Shown: piece after piece, positions 1-10,829 of the stretch
How positions within the stretch are numbered: position 1 is the first letter of the stretch
Layout of the letters: the number at the start of each line of letters is the position of its first letter
Assembly (NCBI GenBank): GCA_024663395.1
Contig: JANFAH010000002.1
Coordinates: 5,828,001 to 5,892,000 of the forward strand
Direction: 5' to 3'
Length of the DNA: 64,000 nt
Source of the DNA: Pisolithus tinctorius
Taxonomy: Eukaryota > Basidiomycota > Agaricomycetes > Boletales > Pisolithaceae
Notes under the pieces: model-generated
The model's input: the letters and a program-made list of their open reading frames with translations, nothing else
What the model was told of the DNA's origin: nothing
The model's database searches: none
Made by a program: the position numbers and the translations under genes

Positions 1-3
1 ACT

Positions 4-1308
4 ATGGCAAAAGACGATCATTCCTTACAAGTCCCAACCCTAAATGCGGACGGAAGCAACTGGCTATACTACAAGGCTCGGGTTGAATGGGCCGTCAGCT
101 CAAAAGGGCTGATCGGACACCTGACCGGCTTGGATGCGAAACCAGAGGACCCTTCAGCAGGGAAAGATGCCTCCTGGAAGCCCACAGCCACGGAGCAAAA
201 ACTTGTCAGCGAATACCCAGAAAAACTTCGGCAATGGGCTAAGGACAATGGATACATCAAGCAAGTGATCGCTGTGTCGCTCCCGGAATCTCTATTCCTT
301 CGAGTCCTGAAGGAAGAGACTGCGAAGAGTGTGTGGGGTGTCCTCACCGACCTTTTCCAAAACCACTCTCGTGTCGTCGCAATTGATCTTCGGAGAAAAC
401 TCCAAGAATCCCGCTGTTCGGAAAAAGGCGATGTCCGCGCTCACTTTGACAAGATGCGCGCACTGCGCGAACAACTTGCTGCACTTGGACAGTCAATCAC
501 AGACGACGACTTTGCAGCCATCATCCTCAGTTCACTTCCCACTTCTTACAACTCCAACCTTGCAGCTATGACGTCTTCGGCCCTAGTCATGCAAAAGGAC
601 CTATCTCCGGACTTCATAATCAAAGTTATTTCTGATGAATATGATAGGCACCAAACGCGGATGAAGAGAGGCAACTCCGGAAACTCCAGAAATTCCAAAG
701 ATGCGGCTTACTCAGCGAAGGATGGAAAGAAGTCCACCTGTGAAAATTGCGGAAAGAAAGGTCATACGAAAGACCAATGCTGGGAAGAGGGTGGCGGAAA
801 AGCTGGGCAAGCGCCCAAATGGTTCCAGAACAAGGGAAAAGGGAAAAAGAAGGAGAAAGGTACCGGAAAAGCGGCCACTGCAGCCAGCACATCAGCCAGC
901 TCAAGTGTGCAGACCAGCGCTGACTCGGAACCCGATGGAGTTTGGCTGGCGCACCTGCAGGATGATGACTGGCTTACAGAAATTGCGGAGGAAGAAATTC
1001 CGAACCCCCAGGACATCGTTAACGACGAAGAAGATGCATATACGAACAACTACGACTGTGTTCTCCTTGCAGGCGAAAGCCTAAATTCCGCAGAAGAGAC
1101 AATCCTGTTCGACTCAGGCGCTTCACGCCATATGTCCTCCTACCGCAGCAAATTCCTCGATTACAAGCCAATCGTACCCAAACCTATCACCACTGCTGAC
1201 AACCACACCTTCCATGCCATCGGGAAAGGCGATCTCGCAATCTCACTCCCAAACGGCAATACCCAGACCCATATTCGACTCAAAGACGTGCTCTATGCCC
1301 CCAAGATG
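4..1308 (+). pseudogene. Copia A gag and protease, 5' part of the split gag-pol gene
   Basis: This is the first 435 codons of the element A polyprotein, starting at the first ATG of the window. It has a copia-type gag region (residues 1-230), then a zinc knuckle CENCGKKGHTKDQC starting near residue 246, a Lys-rich linker, and the aspartic protease motif FDSGASRHMS with its catalytic Asp near residue 370. Reading stops six bases into copia B, because B entered between the codons for Met435 and the next Gly. The AATTCCG word frequent in this element appears here at about 998 and 1084. Identification as copia gag-protease is secure. Whether any protein is made from this half is unknown. Confidence 0.9.
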
Positions 1309-1776
1309 TGTTAGATTTGGCAAGTCGTGCGTAGTCCGAACACGTCCGCTCCGAGCCGTGGGAACCACTTTCCGTGTTAAGCTTTTCATACTTCGCATTA
1401 TTGTTGACCGCGCAATTAACCTCTCGCGCCCTTACACTTATTGTATCTACAGTGTCTCGCACCCATATGCGTGTCTTATCCTCTTGTTTACGAAGACCAT
1501 AGCGCGTTTCACAAATGAGACAAATCCTTGTATGTAGACGGGTTCAACACCCGATGTCTCAGACCCTTTTTGTCATTATCACAGTATTTAACTTCGCGCT
1601 GTAAATCTCCATCACCTCAGACGTTGTCGCTATCTGCGCGCGACTGAGGTGAGTATGATACTTTTCCGTTTAACTTACTATACTTACCCCGTATCTAGTT
1701 TATCTTCGTATAGGTGAATATAGACGTTGTCGCTATCTGCGCGCGACTGAGTTTATCTTCGTATAGATTTCTGTGA
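1309..1776 (+). repeat. Copia B 5' LTR (468 bp)
   Basis: The left LTR runs from TGTTAG at 1309 to CTGTGA at 1776, with target copy AGATG just before it. It contains an A/T-rich TATTTAA (1585-1591) about 25 bp before an imperfect hairpin CCTCAG/CTGAGG (1615-1649). An intron-like segment follows at 1649-1698, starting GTGAGTAT and ending ATCTAG. The hairpin segment and its downstream flank recur at 1722-1766 without that segment (see findings). This LTR presumably supplies the promoter and R region. Confidence 0.93.
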
Positions 1777-1856
1777 GGTTATGAGCCCCGAGCTCTAATA
1801 GCCTACGAACGTCTCACCTTTTGTTTCGATATTCTCGCTGCCAAACTAAGCTCTCG

Positions 1857-4800
1857 ATGACCACCTCCATCCCCGTCACTACCGACACGCTCCCGGGCAA
1901 CATTCCGAAGCTCGACATTAAAGGCGCGAACTGGGCAATCTTCTCCCTTCGCTTCCAGACCGCCGTCGAAGCAAAAGAACTGTGGTCCCATTTTGATGGT
2001 ACCTCCTCCTGCCCTAGCGGCACAACCTCTACCGACGAAGACGGGTTTGTAACTGTAGTGCCCCCTGACCCTGATGAGCTTGCAAAATGGCAAAAGAGCG
2101 AAAATATGGCGAAGCACTTACTTACTCAGCGGATCCCCGATTCCACTGCCCTCCGGGTGCGCAACCTTAGCAACGTCACGGCCATGTGGAATGAAATCGT
2201 ATGCGAATACACAGAGAAGGGTGCTTACGCACAAACTGACCTTCGCACAAAGTTTTTAAGCTCGCAGTGCCCCGCTGACGGTGACATCCGCCAATTCTTG
2301 GACGATCTGCGTACCAAAAGAGACGAGTTAGCTGCCGTCGGCGTACAGATCGAAGAAAAAGATTACCGTTCGACCATCATACAATCTCTACCCAAATACC
2401 TTGCCAGCTTCGCATCTGGGCAACTAGCGACTGCCCGCTTGTACAGCCCGACGCAAACTATTGACCCCGACGTACTCATTTCCTTGATTATCGAAGAGTC
2501 TGAGCGAAGAAGTCGCAAAGAGACTCGGTACGCGCGATCTAAAGCAAAGAATCGCGATGGCGATGAAGCCATGTCGTTGACCCCCGGAAATCCTTTCGGA
2601 AGGGGGAGAGGAAATGGAAGGAATGGCAGTCGAGGGGGAAGTTCCAGAGGGCACGCTCGCCAGCGAGGACCCTGCTGGAACTGTGGGTCGAGGGAGCACT
2701 ATAAATCTCAGTGTCCTAATCCCGATAAAACTAAGAAAGAAGGCTCATCCGCCACCATGAAGGGATCCGCGCATGCTGTAACGCTCGATTCTGATGAAGA
2801 AGGTGCTTTCTCGGTACATACCCTGGACGAGTTCGACGATGAAGTCACGCTCCCGGATCTGCTGAGCGTATCGTCGGATGACGATGACGATAATCGGCGC
2901 TGCTTCGTCGCTACTGATGACGATTGGTTCAGCGAAGTTGGGGATGAGGATGACGAGGACTTACCCTACGACTCTGCGAACCTCGTGAACGATAGCCCCA
3001 TCAGCGCCCCTATCGTTGAACTTTACGACTCCGGATCCACTCGACACATCTCCCCATACAAGGAGAAGTTCGAGAGATTAACGCCGATACCACCCAGATC
3101 GTTCTCGGCAGCTAACAGACAGCTTTTTGACGCTACAGCTATGGGGGAATTGGTCATAGAGGTGCCAAACGGGTACGACGTGACCAAGCTAAGGCTCACC
3201 GAAGTACTGTACTCACCAGAGGTTGGATATACCCTCGTATCCATCGGTCGTCTTGATCAGCTAGGTTACTCAGTTACCTTCGCTGAAGGCACCTGTACTA
3301 TCAGAAACCCCGCCGACGATGTTGTAGGTCGCATTCCCAAGTCCAAGGCCGGACTCTATCGCGTCATCCATGACGACGACCGCGACAGCATTAACGCAGC
3401 AGCTGAAACGATAACCGTGATGGAGCTCCACCGGAGAATGGGACATATTTCCCCATCCGTCGCTCGTCGCCTAGCTGAAAAAGGACTTGTCTCAGGATTG
3501 AAGTTCGACTTGTCAAAGGACGAGCCGACCTTCTGCGAAGCTTGCGTATATGCGAAGGCAACCAGAAAGCCTGTCGCAAAGGAACGCGTCGGAGAACGAG
3601 CCGCTGAATTCGCGGAAGAGGTACATACCGACCTCTGGGGACCTGCTCCTGTGGAAACTCTCGGAGGACGACGTTACTACATCACCTTCACCGACGACAA
3701 GACGCGACTCACCTACATCCACCTTCTTCGCCAGAAGAGCGAGGCCTTCATGGCCTACAAGGAGTTCGAGGCCGCATGTTGCACCCAACACAACGCTCGC
3801 GTAAAGACCCTTCATTCGGATAGAGGCGGCAAGTACCTAGGAAGAGAATTTGTGATGTACCTCAAGACGGCTGGAACAAAGCAGAAGCTCACCGTGCATG
3901 ACACCCCGCAGCACAACGGAGTCGCTGAGCGTCTCAATCGCACTCTGCTTGAAAAAGTTCGTGCGATGTTACACGAGAGCGGTTTGCCTCGCGCTCTATG
4001 GGGTGAAGCAGTACGTCACGCCGTCTGGTTAAAGAACAGGACCCCCACAAAAGCGCTCGACAGAGGAATGCCTCTCGAAGCTGCGACCGGAAAGAAACCA
4101 GACCTTAGCCGAGCCCGTGCATGGGGCTCGAACATCTGGGTACGGATCGAGGGTGGAAGCAAGCTTGGAGGACGCGTCGCCGAAGGCCGATGGGTTGGGA
4201 TTGATGACAACAGTCCGAACGGCTGTCGCGTATATTGGCCTGAAAAGAAGTCTGTCACCGTTGAAAGAAATGTATATTGGAACCCCTCCTCAGCTGAGCC
4301 GTTACCTCGCGAGGGGGAGGAAGAAGACAACTACTTACCGAACGCGATGCTAACGTCCACAGCTCCCGTCGCAGAGACTGTCGTAGCCCCATCCCCTCCA
4401 CCAGTCGCCCCAGCTCAATCCGTGCCTCCGTCGCCCCCAGCCGAACCACCTGTCGCAAAGCGAATCCGAAAGCCTAGCCAGCGTCTCGCGGAAATCCTCG
4501 CTGGCAAAGGAAGCACCAACCGTCGCGGCACACCAGAGATACCAAAGGGAATTCAGCTACCTACCGTTGTCGAAGAACATTCCAACCCCACCAGGCTTGA
4601 AAGGGAGGAAGAGGCCGCTGCCCTACTCGCATCTATCGTTGAAGACTCAGATGACGACTTATGTTGCATCGACCTCGCTATGGCTATGGACGAGGTCATC
4701 GCCGAGACAGAAGCCCTCGAGCCCAGCTCGCTAGCTGAAGCTCGTCGTCGCCCTGACTGGCCACGATGGGAAGAAGGGATTAGAGAAGAGTTAGATACGC

Positions 4801-6294
4801 TAAAGGAGGCAGGCACCTGGGAACTCGTTGACTTACCCTCCGGTGCCAACATCATAGGTTCCAAATGGGTTTTCCGCGCTAAGAAAGATGCCGCCGGAAA
4901 CGTCGTGCGATACAAGGCCAGGCTCGTAGCCCAAGGTTTCTCGCAGGTCGAAGGGATCGATTACTTCGACACGTTTGCACCTGTAGCAACCCTTGCGTCC
5001 ATCCGCGTCGTACTTGCGATGGCTGCTCGCTCCAATCTAGAACTTCACCAGATAGATATAAAAGGAGCTTATTTAAATGGAACGCTCACCGACGACGAGG
5101 TCATCTACATGCGCCAACCCCCGGGTTTCGAATCTGTCGACCACCCGCAGAAAGTCTGTCGCCTTCGCAAAACGTTGTATGGTCTGAAACAGAGTGGACG
5201 CCGCTGGTACCAAAGGCTGGTTGAAATATTAGTAGACGAGCTTAAATTCACCCAGTGTTCTGTCGACCAAGCCGTATACTTCCGACGTCGCAGCACCGGT
5301 GAGCTCATAATCATCGTCGTACACGTTGACGACTGCACCATCGCTGCTACGCTTCTGAGCGAAATCGAGGAGTTCAAGAAAGATATCCGAAAACATGTCG
5401 AGATCACTGACCTCGGCGAGCTCCACTGGTTACTCGGGATAGAAGTGACGAGGAACAGAGATGACCGCGCCATATCGTTGTGCCAGCGTCCCTACATCGA
5501 GTCGATTATTCGTCATTTCGGTTTCGATGAACTGAAGCCTGTATCAAATCCAATGGAGCCCAGCACGAAGCTCCATTCCGGTCAGTCACCCTCCACTGGC
5601 GCTGAATTCGCTGCAATGAAGCACATACCGTACCGCGAGGCCGTCGGTTCACTGATGTACGCCTCCCTCGGCACTCGTCCCGATATCTCATACTGCCGTG
5701 ACCACAGTCTCCCGTTTCTCCGGAAACCCTGGGATTCCCCACTGGGAAGCGGTTAGAAGAATATATTGTTACCTTATCGGAACAAAGAATCTAAAGTTGA
5801 ACATATGGTGGGGCACCCAACGCGCTCGTAGGATATGCAGACTGCAGACGGCAGCATGGCGGAAGACCGTAGAGCGGTCTCAGGGTACGCCTTCTTGATA
5901 GACTGGTGGCGCCAGTGTCGTGGTCCTCTAAACTGACAGGAAATCGTCTCTCTCTCGACGACGGAGAGTGAGTACGTGGCAGCTACCCACATGGCCAAAG
6001 AAGCCTTATGGCTTCGGTCGCTCATCGGAGAGCTATTTGGGCCACTCGTCGAGCCGACCACGTTGTTCTCCGATAATCAATCAGCTATCGCGCTCACAAA
6101 AGATCATCAATATCACGCACGCACCAAACATATCGATATCCGCTTCCACTTCATCCGCTGGGTCGTTGAAAACGGCAAAATTCGCTTGATCTACTGCCCC
6201 ACCGCCGATATGATCGCCGACACCTTGACTAAAGCCTTGCCGTCGCCCAAGGTGAAACACTTTGCAGTTCGAACTCGGCCTACGTCCAACTTGA
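1857..6294 (+). pseudogene. Copia B gag-pol polyprotein, frameshifted in its RNase H end
   Basis: I take the start at ATG 1857; an in-frame ATG at 1821 would add 12 residues. The order is gag, zinc knuckle CWNCGSREHYKSQC (near residue 273), protease YDSGSTRHIS (Asp near 391), an H2C2 integrase finger, and an integrase core with Asp 592, Asp 655 and Glu 691, a D-D-35-E spacing. RT has HVDD near residue 1156. The frame is clean to codon ISY (5691-5693). A +1 T at 5694 and five further single-base insertions to 5934 break the RNase H start, after which the original frame returns at 5935. One more extra base near 6270 displaces the stop; the expected TGA is at 6292-6294. The first 1279 codons could still be translated. 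Confidence 0.9.
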
Positions 6295-6301
6295 GGGGGA
6301 G

Positions 6302-6770
6302 TGTTAGATTTGGCAAGTCGTGCGTAGTCCGAACACGTCCGCTCCGAGCCGTGGGAACCACTTTCCGTGTTAAGCTTTTCATACTTCACATTATTGTTGA
6401 CCGCGCAATTAACCTCTCGCGCCCTTACACTTATTGTATCTACAGTGTCTCGCACCCATATGCGCGTCTTATCCTCTTGTTTACGAAGACCATAGCGCAT
6501 TCTCACAAATGAGACAAATCCTTGTATGTAGACGGGTTCAACACCCGATGTCTCAGACCCTTTTTGTCATTATCACAGTATTTAACTTCGCGCTGTAAAT
6601 CTCCATCACCTCAGACGTTGTCGCTATCTGCGCGCGACTGAGGTGAGTATGATACTTTTCCGTTTAACTTACTATACTTACCCCGTATCTAGTTTATCTT
6701 CGTATAGGTGAATATAGACGTTGTCGCTATCTGCGCGCGACTGAGTTTATCTTCGTATAGATTTCTGTGA
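6302..6770 (+). repeat. Copia B 3' LTR (469 bp)
   Basis: It matches the left LTR except for three substitutions and a one-base indel near 6499. It carries the same intron-like segment (6643-6692) and the same repeated hairpin half ending at 6760. The second AGATG copy (6771-6775) follows, and the element A reading frame resumes at 6776. Confidence 0.93.
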
Positions 6771-6775
6771 AGATG

Positions 6776-9700
6776 GGAATTACACTCGTTTCCGTTAGCA
6801 AACTTGACGTTGCTGGGTATGTGGCATTATTCCGAGACAAGCGTTGTCAAATTTTCGATGCTCGAAAAAGGAAAGTAGCTGAAATTCCGATGCAAAAAGG
6901 CCTCTACTGCCTTAAACAAGCTCGTCATGCCTTCGCAGGCCTGGCCAAGGCCACAGAATCCTTAACCATGGAGGAGATTCACATAAGGCTTGGCCACATC
7001 GTTCCCGAAGCCATCCGGCGCATGCTCAAGGACGGCACGATTACCGGAATTAAACTGGACGAAGCACATCCTACCATGGGCGCGTGCAATTCATGTGAAT
7101 ATGCCAAAGCAACTCAGAAGCCCATTGGGAAGGAGCGCAACCCACCCCGCCGTGAACACCTAGGTGACGAGATCCACACAGATCTCTGGGGACCTTCTCC
7201 GGTCCAAACCCCTGGCCACAGCCAATACTACATGTCATTCACGGATGACCACACCCGCTACACCAAGCTGTACCTCCAAAAGACGAAAGCCGAGACCTTC
7301 ACGTCATACAAGGCCTATGAAGCATGGCTGAACACGCAGTTCGACACCAAAGTCAAGCGGCTTCGCTCAGATCGAGGGGGAGAATACCTTAGTGTGGAAT
7401 TTTCGGAATATCTGAAATCCCGAGGCACAGAACGACGCATAACCGTCCACGATACCCCTGAACACAACAGAGTTGCAGAATGACTCAACAGAACACTCGT
7501 TGAGCGCATACGTGCAATGATTCATGCCAGTGGCCTACCCAAGAACCTCTGGGGGGAGGCCATTATGCATGCAACCTGGCTCAAAAACCGCTTGTCAACT
7601 CGCCGTCTAGGCACGAAAACTCCCTACGAAATGCTCTACCAAAGACCACCTGATCTCTCAAAAATTCCGGTCTGGGGATGTCGTGTCAAGGTCCATGACA
7701 CCTCTGGCTCCAAACTAGACATGCGAGCCCGAGACGGACACTGGGTAGGTTTTGACCCTGAGAGCGATGGCCACCGTATCTACTGGCCTGACACACGAGC
7801 AATCGGAATCGAAAGAAGTGTCATTTTCGAGCGCCAGGATGTGTCTGTACCACATGGTGTGCCGCTCGAGGGGGAGCAGGGGAATTCCGACACCTCAGAA
7901 AGAAATTCCGAAGCCTCAAAACGAAATTCCGAAACCTCAGAACGGAACTCCGCAGCTTCACAGGGAAATTCCGAGGCCCCACAGATGGTCGAGCGACCCA
8001 CCGAAGCAACTTCGGAAATTCCGAGACTAATTCCGGACCCACTCGGAGACAATTTCGAAACACCTCCACCTCAACCTCGTCGTTCCACTCGCCAGCACTT
8101 CGAATCAGACTATATGAGGCGCCTACGTGCAGGGGAAGGCACTCGTGATGGGCGCATCCCTCTCGACTTCGTAAAAGAACTCCGAGAGAGCGATAGCAAC
8201 CCAAACAGCCCGAAATCCCGAGAAAACGCTACCTACGTATTCGACGAAGAGCTAGCTGCCGATGAAGATGACACTAACATCGTGTATGCTATGGTGGCAG
8301 GGATGGCTGAAGCCGAAGGGCTAGACCCATCAACAGTCCGTGAGGTGAAATCCCGAGCTGACTGGCCAAAGTGGCAAAATGCCATAAATGCGGAATTAAA
8401 CAGCCTAGAGGAAGCGCATACCTGGGATGTCGTTGAGTGCCCCAAGGGTGCAAATGTTGTAGGATGCAAATGGGTCTTCAAGATCAAACGCAACGCTGCC
8501 GGAGAAATCGAGAAGTACAAGGCCTGCCTAGTTGCTAAGGGATATTCTCAGATCCAGGGTGTTGACTACGACGAAACATATGCCCCCGTCGCAAGACTCG
8601 CATCTCTCCGCACCATACTAGCAATTGCTGCACGCAATGACTGGGATATTGATGTATTCGATTTCCACTTGGCATTCCTCAATGGCAAACTCGGAGATGG
8701 CGAAGACATTTACATGGAGCTCCCTGAGGGCTACGCTATAGGGCGGAATTTTTCCCATCCAGTTGGGAAGCTAAACGTAGCATTATACGGCTCGAAACAA
8801 GGCACGCTTCGGTGGTACCAGAAGCTATGCGCTACTCTTGCAGATCTTGGGCTCACCAGGGCACACGCAGACTGGGGAGTGTTCTATGGTCGCATAGGAT
8901 CGGAAATTCTCATCCTTGCCAGCCACGTTGATGACTGCACTGTAACAGGCAGTTCCCCATCGTTAATTCACTTGTTTAAACAGGAGATCAGCACTCATTT
9001 TAAAATCTCCAACCTAGGGCCCATCAGTTGGCTACTTGGGATGAAGGTGACACGGAACAGAGAAGCCCACACCATATCCCTGTCGCAGCAGTCCTACATT
9101 GAGGCCATCCTGACGAAATACAACCTCGCTGACTGCAAACCTGCCGCAATTCCGATGGACCCTGGAATAAAACTCTCTCGCGGAGAAATTCCGCAGCCAG
9201 CCGAAGAAGCTGCACGCATGAAAAACGTACCCTACCGTGCTGCTGTAGGCTCCCTCATGCACCTTGCTGTTGGAACACGCCCAGATATCGCATTTGCTGT
9301 CTCCACAGTCGCTCAGTTCAACAACGCACCCAACATGACTCACTGGGAAGCCGTGAAACGAATCTACAGGTATATCTCAGGCACAAAAGCACTCGCTTTA
9401 ACGTTCGGAAATTCAGAACGAGGCCTCGAGGGCTATACCGATGCAGATGGAGCTTCACAGGAGCATCGACGCGCTATAAGCGGATATGCCTACCTACTAG
9501 ATGGTGGAGCTATCAGTTGGGCTTCACAGAAACAGGAACTTGTAACGCTCTCCACTGCTGAAGCAGAGTACGTCGCAGCAACTCACGCAGCCAAAGAGGG
9601 CCTGTGGCTTCGACGACTCATCGGAGAAGTTTTCCAACCACTCAAACACCCTATCCCGCTGTATTCCGACAGTCAATCCGCCATCGCGCTTACCAAAGAT

Positions 9701-9889
9701 GGCAGCTATCATGCTCGCACAAAGCACATCGACATACGATACCATTTCATTCGTTTTGCTGTGGAAAACAATTCCTTTCGTTTAATTTATTGTCCTACTG
9801 ATGACATGGTCGCCGATACCCTTACCAAGCCTCTACCTAGCATCAAGGCGAAACACTTCGCATCTGCACTCGGACTTCGTTCCGATTGA
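6776..9889 (+). pseudogene. Copia A integrase-RT-RNase H, 3' part of gag-pol, one nonsense codon
   Basis: The frame resumes right after the copia B target duplication and runs 1037 codons to TGA 9887-9889. Visible parts are the pre-integrase H2C2 finger (about 6970-7110), integrase Asp codons at 7181 and 7370 and Glu at 7478, RT with HVDD at 8924-8935, and RNase H with conserved acidic residues to about 9800. The codon after the integrase Glu is TGA (7481-7483) where this motif normally has Arg; CGA to TGA explains it in one step. A second likely C-to-T change is Cys for Arg in KACLVAKGYSQ (8519-8551). The linker at 7876-7985 encodes Asn-Ser-Glu-rich repeats built from AATTCCG words. This copy cannot make a full polyprotein without readthrough. 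Confidence 0.9.
7876..7985 (+). repeat. In-frame AATTCCG-rich repeat in copia A linker
   Basis: About five imperfect units of 21-24 bp, each centred on AATTCCGA or close to it, encode NSETSER/NSEASKR-like heptamers between the integrase and RT domains. This linker is normally low-complexity in copia proteins, so replication slippage is a sufficient explanation. The same AATTCCG word recurs elsewhere in the element. Confidence 0.75.
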
Positions 9890-9896
9890 GGGGGAG

Positions 9897-10193
9897 TGTC
9901 GAGAATGCAATCCGGAGTTACGGTAGCGTCTCGGAGTTTCACCCAGAGGGCTCGGAATTGTTCCCCGACCCTCGGAATTAAATTCCGATGTCAATGCGCT
10001 TACTAATTACGGTACTATAAATTTTCCGCACCGTTCTTTTCCACCTCAGTGACTACTTCGTACACTGAGGTGAGTATAGCTAGATTCCACTCGTTTACTT
10101 GGTACTGACGTAGTGTAGAAACTCATACCTTTGTTAGGTACTAATATAGTGACTACTTCGTACACTGAGAAACTCATACCTTCGTTATGTCCA
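9897..10193 (+). repeat. Copia A 3' LTR (right end approximate)
   Basis: It starts TGTCGAGAATGC directly after the polypurine tract. A TATA box TATAAATT lies at 10016-10023. About 30 bp downstream is a perfect 8-bp inverted repeat CCTCAGTG/CACTGAGG (10044-10070). An intron-like segment GTGAGTAT...TACTGAC...GTGTAG follows at 10070-10118, then a second copy of the flanking segments without it (10150-10187). The right border is inferred by analogy with copia B, whose LTR ends ten bases after the same repeat. Confidence 0.8.
10050..10187 (+). other. LTR intron with an adjacent spliced-junction copy (copia A)
   Basis: Segment P, TGACTACTTCGTACACTGAG, is at 10050-10069 and again at 10150-10169. 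After the first P comes a 49-nt segment with donor GTGAGTAT, branch-like TACTGAC and acceptor GTGTAG (10070-10118), then segment Q, AAACTCATACCTTTGTTA (10119-10136). After the second P, Q follows directly (10170-10187, one mismatch). The second copy is therefore exactly what splicing the first would give. Copia B shows the same order at 1621-1766 and 6615-6760. Confidence 0.8.
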
Positions 10194-10829
10194 CCCCACT
10201 GCAATGGTAGATAGCCTCCCTATGTATGTACCGACGTACCACTGTAGTGCATACACTGTTACACCCCCGATGGACATGAGTCAGCCATATGACCCCCGCA
10301 ACGAAGTACGGCGAGCCTTTTCCGCATTCAAAAGCCTAGGATGGCCTCTGGGAATGTGAGTATTGTCTGATTTTCCTGGTTCCGCTGACGCACCAAGAAC
10401 TTCCCCAATCCCATCGAGTGTCCGACTTTTTTCATGTTGTATGATATTTCGCAATATCTCAAATATTGTTATATGCTCTACTGGACCAGTGACGGGTGGA
10501 GAACTATGAAAAAGGACGGACGTAGTGCTCTACAAGTTTTTATTTTTATTTTCAGACACCAACTTTTCAGTCGGGACAAGAATTTCTGAAACAGCTGTAC
10601 TTAGCACAAGAAGTTCGCAGTGGTGGTGAAGCGCAGCCGCCCGATCAATTGGTTTCTCGCTTTCACCCTCCTATTCTCCATCTACGGCCCGTCTAGTTCC
10701 CATGGGTTACACTCAACATGTTGCCCCCGTCTGATGTCCCTTGATCGCTCGTTGGTTGGATTAAGCAACATGCTAAAAGTTTGGTTGAATGCAATTGGTT
10801 AATGCGAAGGACATTCTCTACCGTTTGTC
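10194..10829. other. Intergenic stretch, nothing recognised
   Basis: Between the copia A LTR and the 3' end of the ZNHIT2-like gene I see no ORF with a recognisable product and no clear repeat. It would hold the 3' UTR of the minus-strand gene. Confidence 0.5.

Larger units (their letters stand above)
1309..6770 (+). mobile_element. Ty1/copia retrotransposon B, nested in copia A
   Basis: Two nearly identical terminal repeats (1309-1776 and 6302-6770) bound a 4.5-kb internal region with one long gag-pol frame. The host sequence AGATG is present on both sides (1304-1308 and 6771-6775), the expected 5-bp copia target duplication. LTRs start TGTTAGATTT and end TTCTGTGA, so the right end is not the usual CA. 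I count three substitutions and one indel between the LTRs, so the insertion is young. A possible primer-binding region GGTTATGAGCC follows the left LTR at 1777, and the polypurine tract GAGGGGGAG (6293-6301) precedes the right LTR. The body is intact to about 5690 and then frameshifted. Confidence 0.95.
1..10193 (+). mobile_element. Ty1/copia retrotransposon A, interrupted by copia B
   Basis: The window opens three bases before the gag start of a copia element, so its 5' LTR lies outside. Its single gag-protease-integrase-RT-RNase H frame is split by copia B. If B and one AGATG duplication are left out, codon 435 (ending at 1308) joins 6776 in frame. A polypurine tract GAGGGGGAG (about 9888-9896) precedes a 3' LTR starting TGTCGAGAATGC at 9897. 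The right LTR end is estimated near 10193 (TGTCCA) because there is no second LTR for comparison. The element keeps abundant CpG, unlike the repeats after 19 kb, which suggests it is recent. One in-frame TGA and the B insertion make this copy defective. Confidence 0.9.
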
